8,977 bases of DNA from an uncultured Cellvibrio sp. (GTDB lineage: Bacteria; Pseudomonadota; Gammaproteobacteria; Pseudomonadales; Cellvibrionaceae): NCBI GenBank assembly GCA_946886255.1, contig CAMPIG010000180.1:1-8977 (forward strand). Direction: 5' to 3'. Shown piece after piece: positions 1-5,878 of this stretch. How positions within the stretch are numbered: position 1 is the first letter of the stretch; every line of letters begins with the position of its first letter. Under the pieces are notes generated by a model that worked only from the letters and a program-made list of their open reading frames with translations, was not told the DNA's origin and did not search any database. The position numbers and the translations under genes are program-made.

Positions 1-332
1 GTATTATTATGCGCAGCGTAGTTGTTGCGATAATGCGTAAAATGCTTCCAGCTGCTTGTCCATTCCTTTTCCGATGTTTTCATGTACAAAAGCATATCTT
101 TACGAAAACGCTCATGCTTAACTTCAGGCACTTGTTTTTTCCAATGAGTCTCTTGATCGTCAGTGCCAAATATTTTGCACCATTCGATAATTGCAACATC
201 TAACATGCTGCCGTTTATAAAGCGCCAAAAATTCAAGGCAGAATCAGGCTCTACAAAAACCAAGGCACGCTTAATTCCGACGCCTCGGACAATTGCAACT
301 AAGCAGTTGATTTTTAAATCTATAGCATCCAT
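1..332 (-). CDS. Partial HEPN-like protein (AbiU2-like), C-terminus off the left edge
   Basis: An open minus-strand frame begins with ATG at 332 and stays open for 110 codons to the window edge. An in-frame TAG at 344-342 fixes 332 as the first possible start. A weak GAGA ribosome site lies 4 bases upstream. The visible part has a likely mixed alpha/beta start, then an aromatic, charged region with EWCKIFG (residues 50-56) and THWKK (62-66). It ends in YRNNYAAH (101-108), which fits the R-N-x4-H signature of HEPN RNases. As I recall, the order WCK-FG, THWK, then a YR-x5-H motif also occurs in AbiU2-like HEPN proteins found in toxin-antitoxin and anti-phage loci. That the frame is coding is supported by its length and protein-like composition. 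The HEPN assignment is inference from a short motif. Much of the C-terminus is unseen, so neither a partner gene nor intactness can be judged. Confidence 0.66.
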   Translation of the reverse strand, partial: MDAIDLKINCLVAIVRGVGIKRALVFVEPDSALNFWRFINGSMLDVAIIEWCKIFGTDDQETHWKKQVPEVKHERFRKDMLLYMKTSEKEWTSSWKHFTHYRNNYAAHNN

Positions 333-382
333 TTGATCTCGCTAGTCACCTGCATAATGTTGCGTTCGACCGCAGTATGAAA

Positions 383-397
383 TATCGCCTTGCGATA
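383..397. other. Perfect hairpin upstream of the HEPN-like gene
   Basis: TATCGC and GCGATA form a 6-bp perfect stem around a 3-base loop, about 50 bases upstream of the start at 332. There is no T tract on either strand, so it is not a terminator. It could be a regulator site or an mRNA leader structure. Nothing else ties it to a function. Confidence 0.3.
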
Positions 398-452
398 AAC
401 TTTGCGTAATTCGTTAAGCACGCTAGCTATAAACTATCGAGTGTAGGCATCA

Positions 453-477
453 GGCGTCGGAGCGGTGTTGGAACGCC
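453..477. repeat. Short inverted repeat downstream of the small lipoprotein gene
   Basis: GGCGT (453-457) pairs with ACGCC (473-477) over a 15-base loop, just past the minus-strand stop at 506. It may help end the lipoprotein transcript, but no T tract follows on the minus strand, so an intrinsic terminator is not supported. Confidence 0.2.
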
Positions 478-505
478 GTGTGATAATATTTCCTAATTGA
501 GCTTT

Positions 506-790
506 TTAGTTTTCTTTTATGCACTTGAATCGTATCTCAGTTTTTGGAAAGTTGCCAAATATATATGGTGGCTTAGCATCAATTACCTCTATAACTTCTA
601 CGCTTTTACCTGATTTTTGGCATTGCTGGTACGCCTCTCTCATGGCTTCGGCTTTTAAGGTCCCCATTCCCGTAAACCCAGTTGCGGCTTGGCGGGAAAC
701 CATATATGTGTCATTTCCCATTGGAACGATACCGGAATTAGATGCGCAACCACTTAGAACAAGAACAGCCGCAGCAAGTAGGTATTTCAT
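506..790 (-). CDS. Small lipoprotein of unknown function
   Basis: This is a 94-residue protein. The N-terminus reads MKYLLAAAVLVLSGC, with a Lys, a hydrophobic stretch and an LSGC lipobox, so Cys15 should be lipidated. Residue +2 is Ala, which favours outer-membrane sorting. The mature part is about 80 residues and soluble. It includes two Cys (57 and 90) that could form a disulfide and a short predicted helix around residues 44-59. A GAGA-type ribosome site lies upstream of ATG 790. TATAAC, a near-consensus -10 hexamer on the minus strand, lies at 814-809, but no good -35 is seen. It resembles many short gammaproteobacterial lipoproteins annotated only as hypothetical. The gene stands alone, about 170 bases upstream of the HEPN-like gene on the same strand. 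An antisense frame on the plus strand (519-833) lacks any such signals. Confidence 0.8.
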   Translation of the reverse strand: MKYLLAAAVLVLSGCASNSGIVPMGNDTYMVSRQAATGFTGMGTLKAEAMREAYQQCQKSGKSVEVIEVIDAKPPYIFGNFPKTEIRFKCIKEN

Positions 791-1114
791 TATTTTTCTC
801 TATTGGTTGTTATATCTTAATCACAACCTCTAAGGTCGTTTCCACATTGAAAAATATTATAGACTAAATCTCGGGGCAGCTTGGGACTCTGCGGTCATTC
901 AAAGAACTAGAGATTCCAAATGCAAGGCTTTTTAAAAAATCAATTACACGGTATTACATATTGTTGATATTGCTTAATCAATGGGATGGGATAGGACGTG
1001 TTAGGTTCATTGATTTTTTTGCTTAGTGGATTCTGCGCCTGTGTCGGATTACGCCGTTGGCTAATTCGACCTACGTGCTAATCCGATCTACTGGCTTTGG
1101 GTAGAGAAAATTTT
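791..1114. other. Gene-free stretch between the lipoprotein and ybiI-like genes
   Basis: I see no convincing coding frame here. The stretch holds a -10-like TATAAC (814-809, minus strand) for the lipoprotein gene. It also has an AT-rich inverted repeat, AATCAATG (976-983) with CATTGATT (1008-1015), running into seven T residues up to 1020. The latter looks like a weak terminator on the plus strand, but no plus-strand gene lies upstream. The right end carries a REP element. Confidence 0.5.
1041..1091. repeat. REP-like element, copy A (degenerate, one and a half units)
   Basis: GTGTCGGATTACG at 1041-1053 is followed by GCTAATTCGACCTAC at 1060-1074. A further half unit, GCTAATCCGATCTAC, follows at 1077-1091. 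It belongs with copies at 1459-1487, 2914-2955, 2973-3003 and 3453-3472. It lies just downstream of the minus-strand ybiI-like gene and may protect or end that transcript. Confidence 0.75.
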
Positions 1115-1381
1115 TTATCGCAATTGGCTGTCTTTGCTTCCTCGCCGATTAATTCCGCTCGAAGGTGTTTGCTCTTCATCCAGCTCACTTTGACAAGCCA
1201 CACATAACCGAACGCCGGGCACGGCTTTTTGTCGTGCTTCGGGGATGGGCGCGCCGCATTCTTCGCAGTGGGTGAGGCTTTGGCCGTGGGGTAGGCGGCT
1301 GCGGGTTTCTTGTATGGCGTCGTCGATGCTTGCTTCGATTTGGTCTTGCACGGCGCCGTCGCGGGTCCAGCCTCCGGCCAT
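1115..1381 (-). CDS. ybiI: DksA/TraR-family C4 zinc finger protein, YbiI type
   Basis: This 88-residue protein has the same length as I recall for E. coli YbiI and the same kind of ends: an N-terminal MAxGW and the C-terminal NRRGSKDSQLR. The zinc site is C39-x2-C42 and C60-x2-C63, in the CEECGAPIP and LCVACQ motifs that define DksA/TraR fingers. The long coiled-coil of true DksA is missing; only a short amphipathic helix (about residues 10-30) precedes the finger. Larger relatives bind the RNA polymerase secondary channel. YbiI itself has no firmly established role that I know of, so the same target is only an inference. The start at 1381 is supported by AGGAG 7 bases upstream. It is divergent from fmdA with 267 bases between. 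Nothing suggests a shared function with amide use. Confidence 0.93.
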   Translation of the reverse strand: MAGGWTRDGAVQDQIEASIDDAIQETRSRLPHGQSLTHCEECGAPIPEARQKAVPGVRLCVACQSELDEEQTPSSGINRRGSKDSQLR

Positions 1382-1457
1382 GGTGGGCTCCTGAAAAGTT
1401 GGTGGGGGGAATTAATGTATTAGATGTTTGGGGTAGGATGAAGTTTCATGAGGTTTC

Positions 1458-1487
1458 GTCGGATTACGCTGCGCTAATCCGACCTAC
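1458..1487. repeat. REP-like palindrome, copy B (near-perfect single unit)
   Basis: GTCGGATTA (1458-1466) and TAATCCGAC (1475-1483) form a 9-bp perfect stem around an 8-base GC-rich loop, followed by the family's CTAC tail. This is the best preserved single copy in the window. It sits in the divergent gap between ybiI and fmdA, so it lies upstream of both genes. Confidence 0.85.
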
Positions 1488-1550
1488 GTTGGTAGGTAGT
1501 TCTGTAGAGGCTATACGTTAAATGACGTAGGTGTGTGGTCATTTGTCGTA

Positions 1551-1579
1551 TTGTTTGGTGGTGGGTGGAAACTGATACT
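1551..1579 (+). promoter_or_regulatory. Weak candidate promoter for fmdA
   Basis: TTGTTT (1551-1556) and GATACT (1574-1579) are separated by exactly 17 bases, 70 bases upstream of the fmdA start. The matches are 3 of 6 and 4 of 6, so this is only a candidate. I see no NtrC/sigma-54 type GG-N10-GC element with acceptable spacing. Confidence 0.22.
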
Positions 1580-1648
1580 GGTGGCAAGGGCGGGTGTGTT
1601 GTCGTCCAACAATAATCCGTTTATTTGTTTCCTTCAGGAGCCACCACA

Positions 1649-2878
1649 ATGACCGAAACCATCATCAAGATTGACTTGAAAAAATCACCCTATGAAAACG
1701 AGATGATTCATAACCGCTGGCATCCTGATATCCCGATGGTAGCGACGGTGAAGCCGGGGGATGACTTTATTATTGAATGTTACGACTGGACCGGCGGACA
1801 AATCGCTAACAACGACAGTGCGGATGACGTGCGCGATGTGGATTTGTCGCAGGTGCATTTTCTTTCCGGTCCCGTCGGCGTTGAAGGTGCGGAGCCGGGT
1901 GATTTGTTGGTGGTGGATATTCTGGATATCGGCGCATTCCAGGAAAGCCTGTGGGGTTTTAACGGTTTCTTTTCCAAACAAAATGGCGGCGGCTTTTTAA
2001 CGGAACATTTTCCGGAAGCGCAAAAATCCATTTGGGATATCAATGGCATGTTCACCAAATCCCGCCATGTGCCTAACGTGGAATTTGCGGGCCTGGTGCA
2101 TCCGGGGTTGATCGGCTGCTTGCCGTCCAAAGAGATGTTGGCGGAGTGGAATAAGCGCGAGAAAGCGCTTTATGACACTGAGCCGGATCGTGTGCCGGCG
2201 TTGGCGACTTTGCCTTATGCGGATACGGCGCACATGGGCAAGATGGCTCCCGATGCGGCCAAGGTCGCGGCGGCGGAAGGTGCGCGTACGGTGCCGCCCC
2301 GTGAGCACGGTGGTAACTGCGACATTAAAGATTTATCGCGCGGTTCCAAGATTTATTTTCCGGTGTATGTAAAAGGCGGTGGTTTGTCTGTCGGGGATTT
2401 GCACTTCAGCCAAGGTGACGGCGAGATCACGTTCTGCGGTGCGATTGAAATGGCTGGCTGGATTCACCTGCGCGTCAGTTTGATTAAGGACGGCATGGCA
2501 AAATACGGCATAAAAAACCCGATCTTTAAGCCCAGTCCGATTGCGCCGAAGTATGACGATTACCTGATATTTGAAGGTATTTCGGTCGACGAGTATGGAG
2601 AACAACATTATCTCGATGTACATGTGGCGTACCGTCAGGCGTGCCTCAATGCTATCGAATATCTAACAAAATTTGGTTACAGCAGGGCACAGGCTTACGC
2701 GATTCTCGGTTGCGCCCCGGTACAAGGGCATATCAGCGGTGTGGTAGATATTCCGAATGCCTGCGCAACCTTGTGGTTGCCGACGGATATTTTTGATTTT
2801 GATGTGAACCCGAGTGCACAGGGGCCGACGAAGAAGGTGAGTGGTGGTATGGATGTGCCTTTGTCGCCGGATAAATAG
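1649..2878 (+). CDS. fmdA: Formamidase / acetamidase (FmdA_AmdA family)
   Basis: This 409-residue cytoplasmic amidohydrolase is expected to turn formamide (or short aliphatic amides) and water into ammonium and the acid. It would thus supply nitrogen. The length matches known FmdA proteins of about 400 residues. Family hallmarks run through the whole chain: YDWTGGQI with NNDSADDVRD near residues 46-63, HGGNCDIKDL and then GGGLSVGDLHFSQGDGE in the middle, and the C-terminal GYSRAQAYAILGCAPVQG with the VVDIPNACATLWLP block. No frameshift is seen. The start at 1649 has AGGAG 8 bases upstream (1636-1640). An in-frame TTG at 1625 would precede that ribosome site and is rejected. fmdB follows 169 bases downstream on the same strand, as in methylotroph fmd clusters, but no amide ABC transporter or porin genes are seen in the window. 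Confidence 0.93.
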   Translation: MTETIIKIDLKKSPYENEMIHNRWHPDIPMVATVKPGDDFIIECYDWTGGQIANNDSADDVRDVDLSQVHFLSGPVGVEGAEPGDLLVVDILDIGAFQESLWGFNGFFSKQNGGGFLTEHFPEAQKSIWDINGMFTKSRHVPNVEFAGLVHPGLIGCLPSKEMLAEWNKREKALYDTEPDRVPALATLPYADTAHMGKMAPDAAKVAAAEGARTVPPREHGGNCDIKDLSRGSKIYFPVYVKGGGLSVGDLHFSQGDGEITFCGAIEMAGWIHLRVSLIKDGMAKYGIKNPIFKPSPIAPKYDDYLIFEGISVDEYGEQHYLDVHVAYRQACLNAIEYLTKFGYSRAQAYAILGCAPVQGHISGVVDIPNACATLWLPTDIFDFDVNPSAQGPTKKVSGGMDVPLSPDK

Positions 2879-2913
2879 GTGGGTAAAAGAAATTGGTGGG
2901 TATAGATAGAGTG

Positions 2914-3003
2914 GTGTCGGATTACGTCGCGCGTGGCGCGGCTAATTCCACCTACAACAGCGATCAGATTTTGTAGGTCGGATTAGCGCAGCGTAATCCG
3001 ACA
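2914..3003. repeat. Paired inverted REP elements (BIME-like) between fmdA and fmdB
   Basis: One unit runs forward (2914-2955) and one in reverse (2973-3003), separated by 17 bases. The outer arms TGTCGGATTACG (2915-2926) and CGTAATCCGACA (2992-3003) are perfect 12-bp inverted repeats, and CCTACAA/TTGTAGG arms lie inside. The reverse unit also folds on its own. The composite resembles a BIME. In a co-transcribed fmdAB message it would form a long stem-loop able to block 3' exonuclease decay of the fmdA part or reduce read-through into fmdB. Confidence 0.85.
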
Positions 3004-3047
3004 TCCTCCAGCTTTGACGAACCCCTTACATAACCAGGAGACGCTCA

Positions 3048-3416
3048 ATGCCTCTTTACGACTACAAATGCGGCCAACATGGTTTGTTCTACGAGTTAGC
3101 CACCGTTGCTGATTCCGCCAAACCTTGCGCTTGTCCGCAATGCGGTGCGTTATCAGCGCGAGTCATTATGCTGTCGCCGGATATCCTCGGCATGAAACAG
3201 GAGAATCGCGAAGCGCATAAGCGCAATGAACAGAGTGCACATGTGCCGGTTTTTTCTACGGTGGAGTATCGCCAGGAACAGCAGGCGCGGCGGGATCACA
3301 AACATGGGAAAGGTTGCAGTTGTGGTGAAAAACCAATTCGCAAATCAAATCTGCTCTACACCGCCGATGGTAAAAAAATGTTTCCGTTCATGCGGCCCTG
3401 GATGATCAGCCATTAA
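3048..3416 (+). CDS. fmdB: FmdB-family zinc ribbon protein
   Basis: This 122-residue protein opens with MPLYDYKC, the FmdB hallmark. A zinc ribbon follows, formed by C8 with H11 and C29-x2-C32 (an extra Cys at 27). The first half-knuckle reads C-x2-H instead of the more common C-x2-C. FmdB proteins were described beside formamidase genes and proposed as regulators of amide use, but a biochemical role is not firmly established. A second His/Cys cluster, HKHGKGCSCG, spans residues 84-93 and could bind another metal ion. The C-terminal half (45-122) is basic and has no domain I recognise. AGGAG lies 7 bases before the ATG. The neighbour fmdA upstream supports the name. The gene converges on the DUF5666 gene with only 49 bases between stop codons. 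Confidence 0.88.
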   Translation: MPLYDYKCGQHGLFYELATVADSAKPCACPQCGALSARVIMLSPDILGMKQENREAHKRNEQSAHVPVFSTVEYRQEQQARRDHKHGKGCSCGEKPIRKSNLLYTADGKKMFPFMRPWMISH

Positions 3417-3424
3417 GATTCGCA

Positions 3425-3451
3425 GGTAAGTCGAGCCGGTGCTGGCTTACC
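3425..3451. terminator. Possible stem-loop between convergent genes
   Basis: GGTAAG (3425-3430) pairs with CTTACC (3446-3451), and AGCC/GGCT can pair inside as an alternative. It lies between fmdB and the convergent DUF5666 gene. No T tract follows on either strand, so it may act only as a barrier or a factor-dependent end. Confidence 0.3.
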
Positions 3452-3452
3452 C

Positions 3453-3472
3453 GATTGCGCTGCGCTTAATCC
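3453..3472. repeat. Decayed REP-like unit at the 3' end of the DUF5666 gene
   Basis: GATTGCGCTGCGCTTAATCC differs from the core of copy B (1462-1480) by one substitution and one inserted T. On the minus strand its GATTAA supplies the last Asp codon and the TAA stop of the DUF5666 gene (stop at 3468-3466). The element therefore overlaps the coding end. Confidence 0.6.
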
Positions 3473-4929
3473 TCTTCGCCATCATTTCCCCCATCCCCTT
3501 CGTTCTCTTTTTCATCGCAGTCGTGAGGACCCGGTGTTTTTTTGCATTCACTCAGGCGTTGTATCAAGGTAGCCTGAATCGCATTGCTACCGGTTTGTAC
3601 ACCTTCCACCAACACGCGCGCTCCTGGAGCGAAACCGCTGATCAGTTCTGCGCCTTCGGCATTACTACCATCGACTTGTACGTCCATCACAAAAAATAAG
3701 CTGCTGTTATCGACTCTGCTTACCGGACCATTGATGGTGACCAGGCTATTGCTGTTCAGACGTTTGATACGCATGGCAAGTAATTCACCGTCTACTTTGC
3801 GCCCGAACACTTCGACGTTATCACCGACAGCCAGCGTTTCAAAATTAATGAACCGATCACGTTGGATACTGCGGTCCTCAAACGCTGTGAGCGAATCAAC
3901 CACGAAGCTAGTACCCAACACTGTCAACGTTTGATTTTGTGTATCAATATTTTCCACGGCGCCGCGCACTTTATGTTGGCTGCTCAAATGTAAGCGCAGG
4001 CTTTTAGCATCCACATTACCCTTGGTATCGACAATACCCTCAATAGATACCCGCACGCCGACTTGCAATTGCTCGGCACGGCCGCCGTGAATCGTGGCAT
4101 CTGCGGCGTTGATGTTATAGCCATCCAACGTGAAGGTATTCAGGCCGGTAAAATTGTCAATGATGCCTTCCAGCAGAATGCGTGTGTCCGCTTCCGGTAT
4201 CGTGTGTGTTTGGAAAGTAATTTGTGTGGCAAGTAAGCTGTTGTCGCTACTCAAAGAGCCTTGCACTTTCACCCGCGCATTCGCTTTAAGATCATCGGCG
4301 GTGCCGTTGCTGAACGTCGCTTCACGGTAAACGACGCGTAAATCTCGCAGGTGGAATGCTTGGTTATCGCGGTCGAGTTGGCTGACTTTGCCGGCTACTT
4401 CGCTCAAGTTTACTGCATCGGCTGCTTCCAGGCGGGTTGATTCAAACACTCCTTCGTTATTGATAAACCCGCTGATCTCTACAGTATCGCCAATACGAAG
4501 CTCATCAAACGCAATGCCATCCACCACACTGTCGTTGGCGAGGTAAATGGTTTGCCCCAATAAGGTAATCAGTTGTGCTTCTGCGTCGATTTTTTCGATG
4601 GCGGTAACAGTGCCAAGTAGATTGCGTTCGTAGATAACTTTTTCAGCCAGTATGTCGCCGGAGTCCGGGTCAGTTGTGCCGTGAATCTCAACCACCATGC
4701 CAGCCTGAATATCATCTTCAGAGGCGGCAACGCCGTTCAGGGTGACGCTGGCGTTGCGCGTAACGAAACGCTCGCCGTTGACATACACGCTGCCGAAACT
4801 GGTGACTGCACCCGTGGCGATAACCGGGCTGCCGGTACCTTCAATACCTGCCGTAGAGTCGCTGCCGCCACAACTGCCGAGCAACCACGCCAGTACCACC
4901 ATCAAAGGCACGGAGAAATACCGCTTCAT
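3466..4929 (-). CDS. Lipoprotein built of about six DUF5666 repeats
   Basis: The protein has 487 residues. The signal peptide ends in an LGSC lipobox (Cys20), followed by GGSD, which favours the outer membrane. The mature part is a tandem of beta-rich units of about 62-70 residues, at roughly 39-100, 105-168, 178-240, 252-313, 321-391 and 399-459. Each starts with a G-x-V-type strand (GAVTSFG, LGTVTAI, AGKVSQL), has a central hydrophobic strand pair, and a conserved G-D/A-x-V-x-V/I-x-G turn (such as GDTVEISG at 147-154). Each closes with an A-x-x-I/L strand. This is the DUF5666 pattern, probably small OB-like beta barrels. The tail (460-487) has Cys462 and Cys471 and then is strongly acidic. 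AGGAGG lies 7 bases before the ATG, and the start overlaps the upstream stop as ATGA, showing translational coupling. Function is unknown. A periplasm- or surface-exposed binding or scaffold role is inference. Confidence 0.87.
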   Translation of the reverse strand: MKRYFSVPLMVVLAWLLGSCGGSDSTAGIEGTGSPVIATGAVTSFGSVYVNGERFVTRNASVTLNGVAASEDDIQAGMVVEIHGTTDPDSGDILAEKVIYERNLLGTVTAIEKIDAEAQLITLLGQTIYLANDSVVDGIAFDELRIGDTVEISGFINNEGVFESTRLEAADAVNLSEVAGKVSQLDRDNQAFHLRDLRVVYREATFSNGTADDLKANARVKVQGSLSSDNSLLATQITFQTHTIPEADTRILLEGIIDNFTGLNTFTLDGYNINAADATIHGGRAEQLQVGVRVSIEGIVDTKGNVDAKSLRLHLSSQHKVRGAVENIDTQNQTLTVLGTSFVVDSLTAFEDRSIQRDRFINFETLAVGDNVEVFGRKVDGELLAMRIKRLNSNSLVTINGPVSRVDNSSLFFVMDVQVDGSNAEGAELISGFAPGARVLVEGVQTGSNAIQATLIQRLSECKKTPGPHDCDEKENEGDGGNDGEED

Positions 4930-5765
4930 TTTTTATCCTCCTGGCTTTCTTCATTTGCCAGTTGTTCAAAATAGTAAATACCAATGCCGGCACGGGCACG
5001 GCCGGAACCTATCAGGCTTGGCGTTTGTTCGCGATCACAATCGGCCAGCCAGTCATTCACCTGCAACAAAAAAGCTTCGCCTTCGGTGCGGCTGCGCTGG
5101 CGGATGCGGTCGAGCAATTCCACCGGTATATCGTCGTAGGACACGGTGCGTTGGATAAACGCTGTGCCCAGTTTGGCAATGTTGTAATCCATGGTGCCCA
5201 TCAGGTCTGCGGCGGCGGTACCGAAGATACGGATGTTTTCTGCCAGGTCTTCCTGGGGCACATACGCATGAACCACCAATCTTACCCGTCCATCGCGTTT
5301 AACCACAGCACCCATCCGCTCCAGTTCATCAAGAATGGCGCGCACCGGCACGTCACTGCTGTAGTCGCGCACTAATTCTGTGAAGTTGGGTTCGGCCGGG
5401 TCGTCATCAATCAATAGCTCCAGCGGTTGCCCGTGAGGGTCGTGGAAGCGGGTGTGATTGACCCAGGCGGTAATGATACGGGAGCAGGGGGCGGGGTTGT
5501 CGATGGCCCCACCAGCCAAGGGGTGCGGGCGTTCCTTGAGTTTGGCGATGTCCTTGCGGTTGATACCAGTCAACACCGCGATGCGGGCGTTGCTGGGTTT
5601 ACGGCCGGGCAGCGCGAAGTCCTCTTCGGCCACGTCGACATACACGTGGCGAGCCACGTCAGCAAACAAGCGATAGGAAACGCCGTGGCGCATCAATAGA
5701 CGCACCATGGGCCTCAGGAGCCTATAGAGGGCTCGGAACAATGCTTGCTGGGTTCTGTCGCTCAT
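4926..5765 (-). CDS. DUF6502 family protein, putative DNA-binding regulator
   Basis: This 279-residue soluble protein has no signal peptide. The N-terminus (7-48) is the typical DUF6502 opening, LLRPMVRLLMRHGVSY followed by FADVARHVYVDVA. Residues 56-78 (KPSNARIAVLTGI then NRKDIAKL) look like a helix-turn-helix of the kind that links an N-terminal helix bundle to DNA. Residues 128-166 read like a second winged helix (an ILDELERMGAVV helix, then a basic wing). The C-terminal part (170-245) is helical and ends in a charged tail. A DNA- or RNA-binding role is therefore inferred, but no target is known. The start codon at 5765 has no ribosome site. A perfect TATAAT on the minus strand at 5779-5774 puts the expected transcript start within about 2 bases of the ATG, which suggests a leaderless mRNA. 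A later Met20 start would remove part of the conserved opening. Confidence 0.83.
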   Translation of the reverse strand: MSDRTQQALFRALYRLLRPMVRLLMRHGVSYRLFADVARHVYVDVAEEDFALPGRKPSNARIAVLTGINRKDIAKLKERPHPLAGGAIDNPAPCSRIITAWVNHTRFHDPHGQPLELLIDDDPAEPNFTELVRDYSSDVPVRAILDELERMGAVVKRDGRVRLVVHAYVPQEDLAENIRIFGTAAADLMGTMDYNIAKLGTAFIQRTVSYDDIPVELLDRIRQRSRTEGEAFLLQVNDWLADCDREQTPSLIGSGRARAGIGIYYFEQLANEESQEDKK

Positions 5766-5768
5766 GGC

Positions 5769-5787
5769 TTGGGATTATAGCGTCAAA
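5769..5787. repeat. Direct repeat 1 with a -10 for the DUF6502 operon
   Basis: TTGGGATTATAGCGTCAAA matches the repeat at 5833-5851 in 18 of 19 bases, with starts 64 bases apart. Read on the minus strand it contains a perfect TATAAT (5779-5774). It ends 3 bases before the DUF6502 start codon. It may be an operator for a regulator shared by both directions, with the encoded DUF6502 protein as one candidate. Confidence 0.72.
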
Positions 5788-5798
5788 TTCATTTTTTA

Positions 5799-5820
5799 AA
5801 ATGTGATGTGAATCACTATT
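5799..5820. promoter_or_regulatory. CRP/Vfr-like operator shared by divergent promoters
   Basis: The core TGTGA-N6-TCACT (5802-5817) matches the CRP core TGTGA-N6-TCACA at 9 of 10 positions. Over the full 22 bases I count 17 matches to the E. coli consensus. The centre (5809.5) is midway between the two 19-bp direct repeats (midpoint 5810). For the inferred starts of both divergent transcripts the centre lies near -42.5, close to the -41.5 of class II activation. Binding by CRP or Vfr would imply control by cyclic AMP and carbon status. Confidence 0.62.
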
Positions 5821-5832
5821 TGTATTCTGTTT

Positions 5833-5851
5833 TTGGGATTATAGTGTCAAA
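5833..5851. repeat. Direct repeat 2 with a -10 for the DUF4382 gene
   Basis: TTGGGATTATAGTGTCAAA is the second copy. On the plus strand it contains TATAGT (5840-5845), a 5 of 6 match to the -10 consensus, giving an expected start near 5852. No -35 hexamer is found at the right distance, which fits a promoter that depends on the activator site at 5799-5820. Confidence 0.7.
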
Positions 5852-5860
5852 AATAATTAC

Positions 5861-5878
5861 GGCATCACTGAAGATGCC
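5861..5878 (+). promoter_or_regulatory. Leader hairpin before the DUF4382 gene
   Basis: GGCATC (5861-5866) and GATGCC (5873-5878) form a perfect 6-bp stem around a 6-base loop. If transcription starts near 5852, the stem lies about 10 bases from the 5' end of the mRNA and 10 bases before the ribosome site GAGGTGA (5889-5895). It may stabilise the 5' end or affect ribosome loading. Confidence 0.4.

Noticed and set aside
9..203. Plus-strand frame of 64 codons
   Set aside because: It is antisense to the better supported minus-strand HEPN-like frame. It lacks a ribosome site and reads as a mix of Phe and Cys typical of shadow frames.
116..419. Integron attC-like ends (GCTTAAC at 116-122, GTTAAGC at 413-419)
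   Set aside because: They are about 300 bases apart, one lies in coding sequence, and the matching inner arms of an attC site are missing.
519..833. Plus-strand frame of 104 codons opposite the small lipoprotein
   Set aside because: The minus strand has a clear lipobox signal and ribosome site; the plus frame has neither.
964..981. FNR-like TTGAT...ATCAA
   Set aside because: The half sites are separated by 8 bases rather than the 4 required for an FNR box, and no gene start is near.
1330..1521. Plus-strand frame overlapping ybiI and REP copy B
   Set aside because: It crosses a REP palindrome, has no ribosome site and is antisense to a confidently identified gene.
1625..1648. Upstream TTG start for fmdA
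   Set aside because: It precedes the clear AGGAG at 1636-1640, and family members begin near the ATG at 1649.
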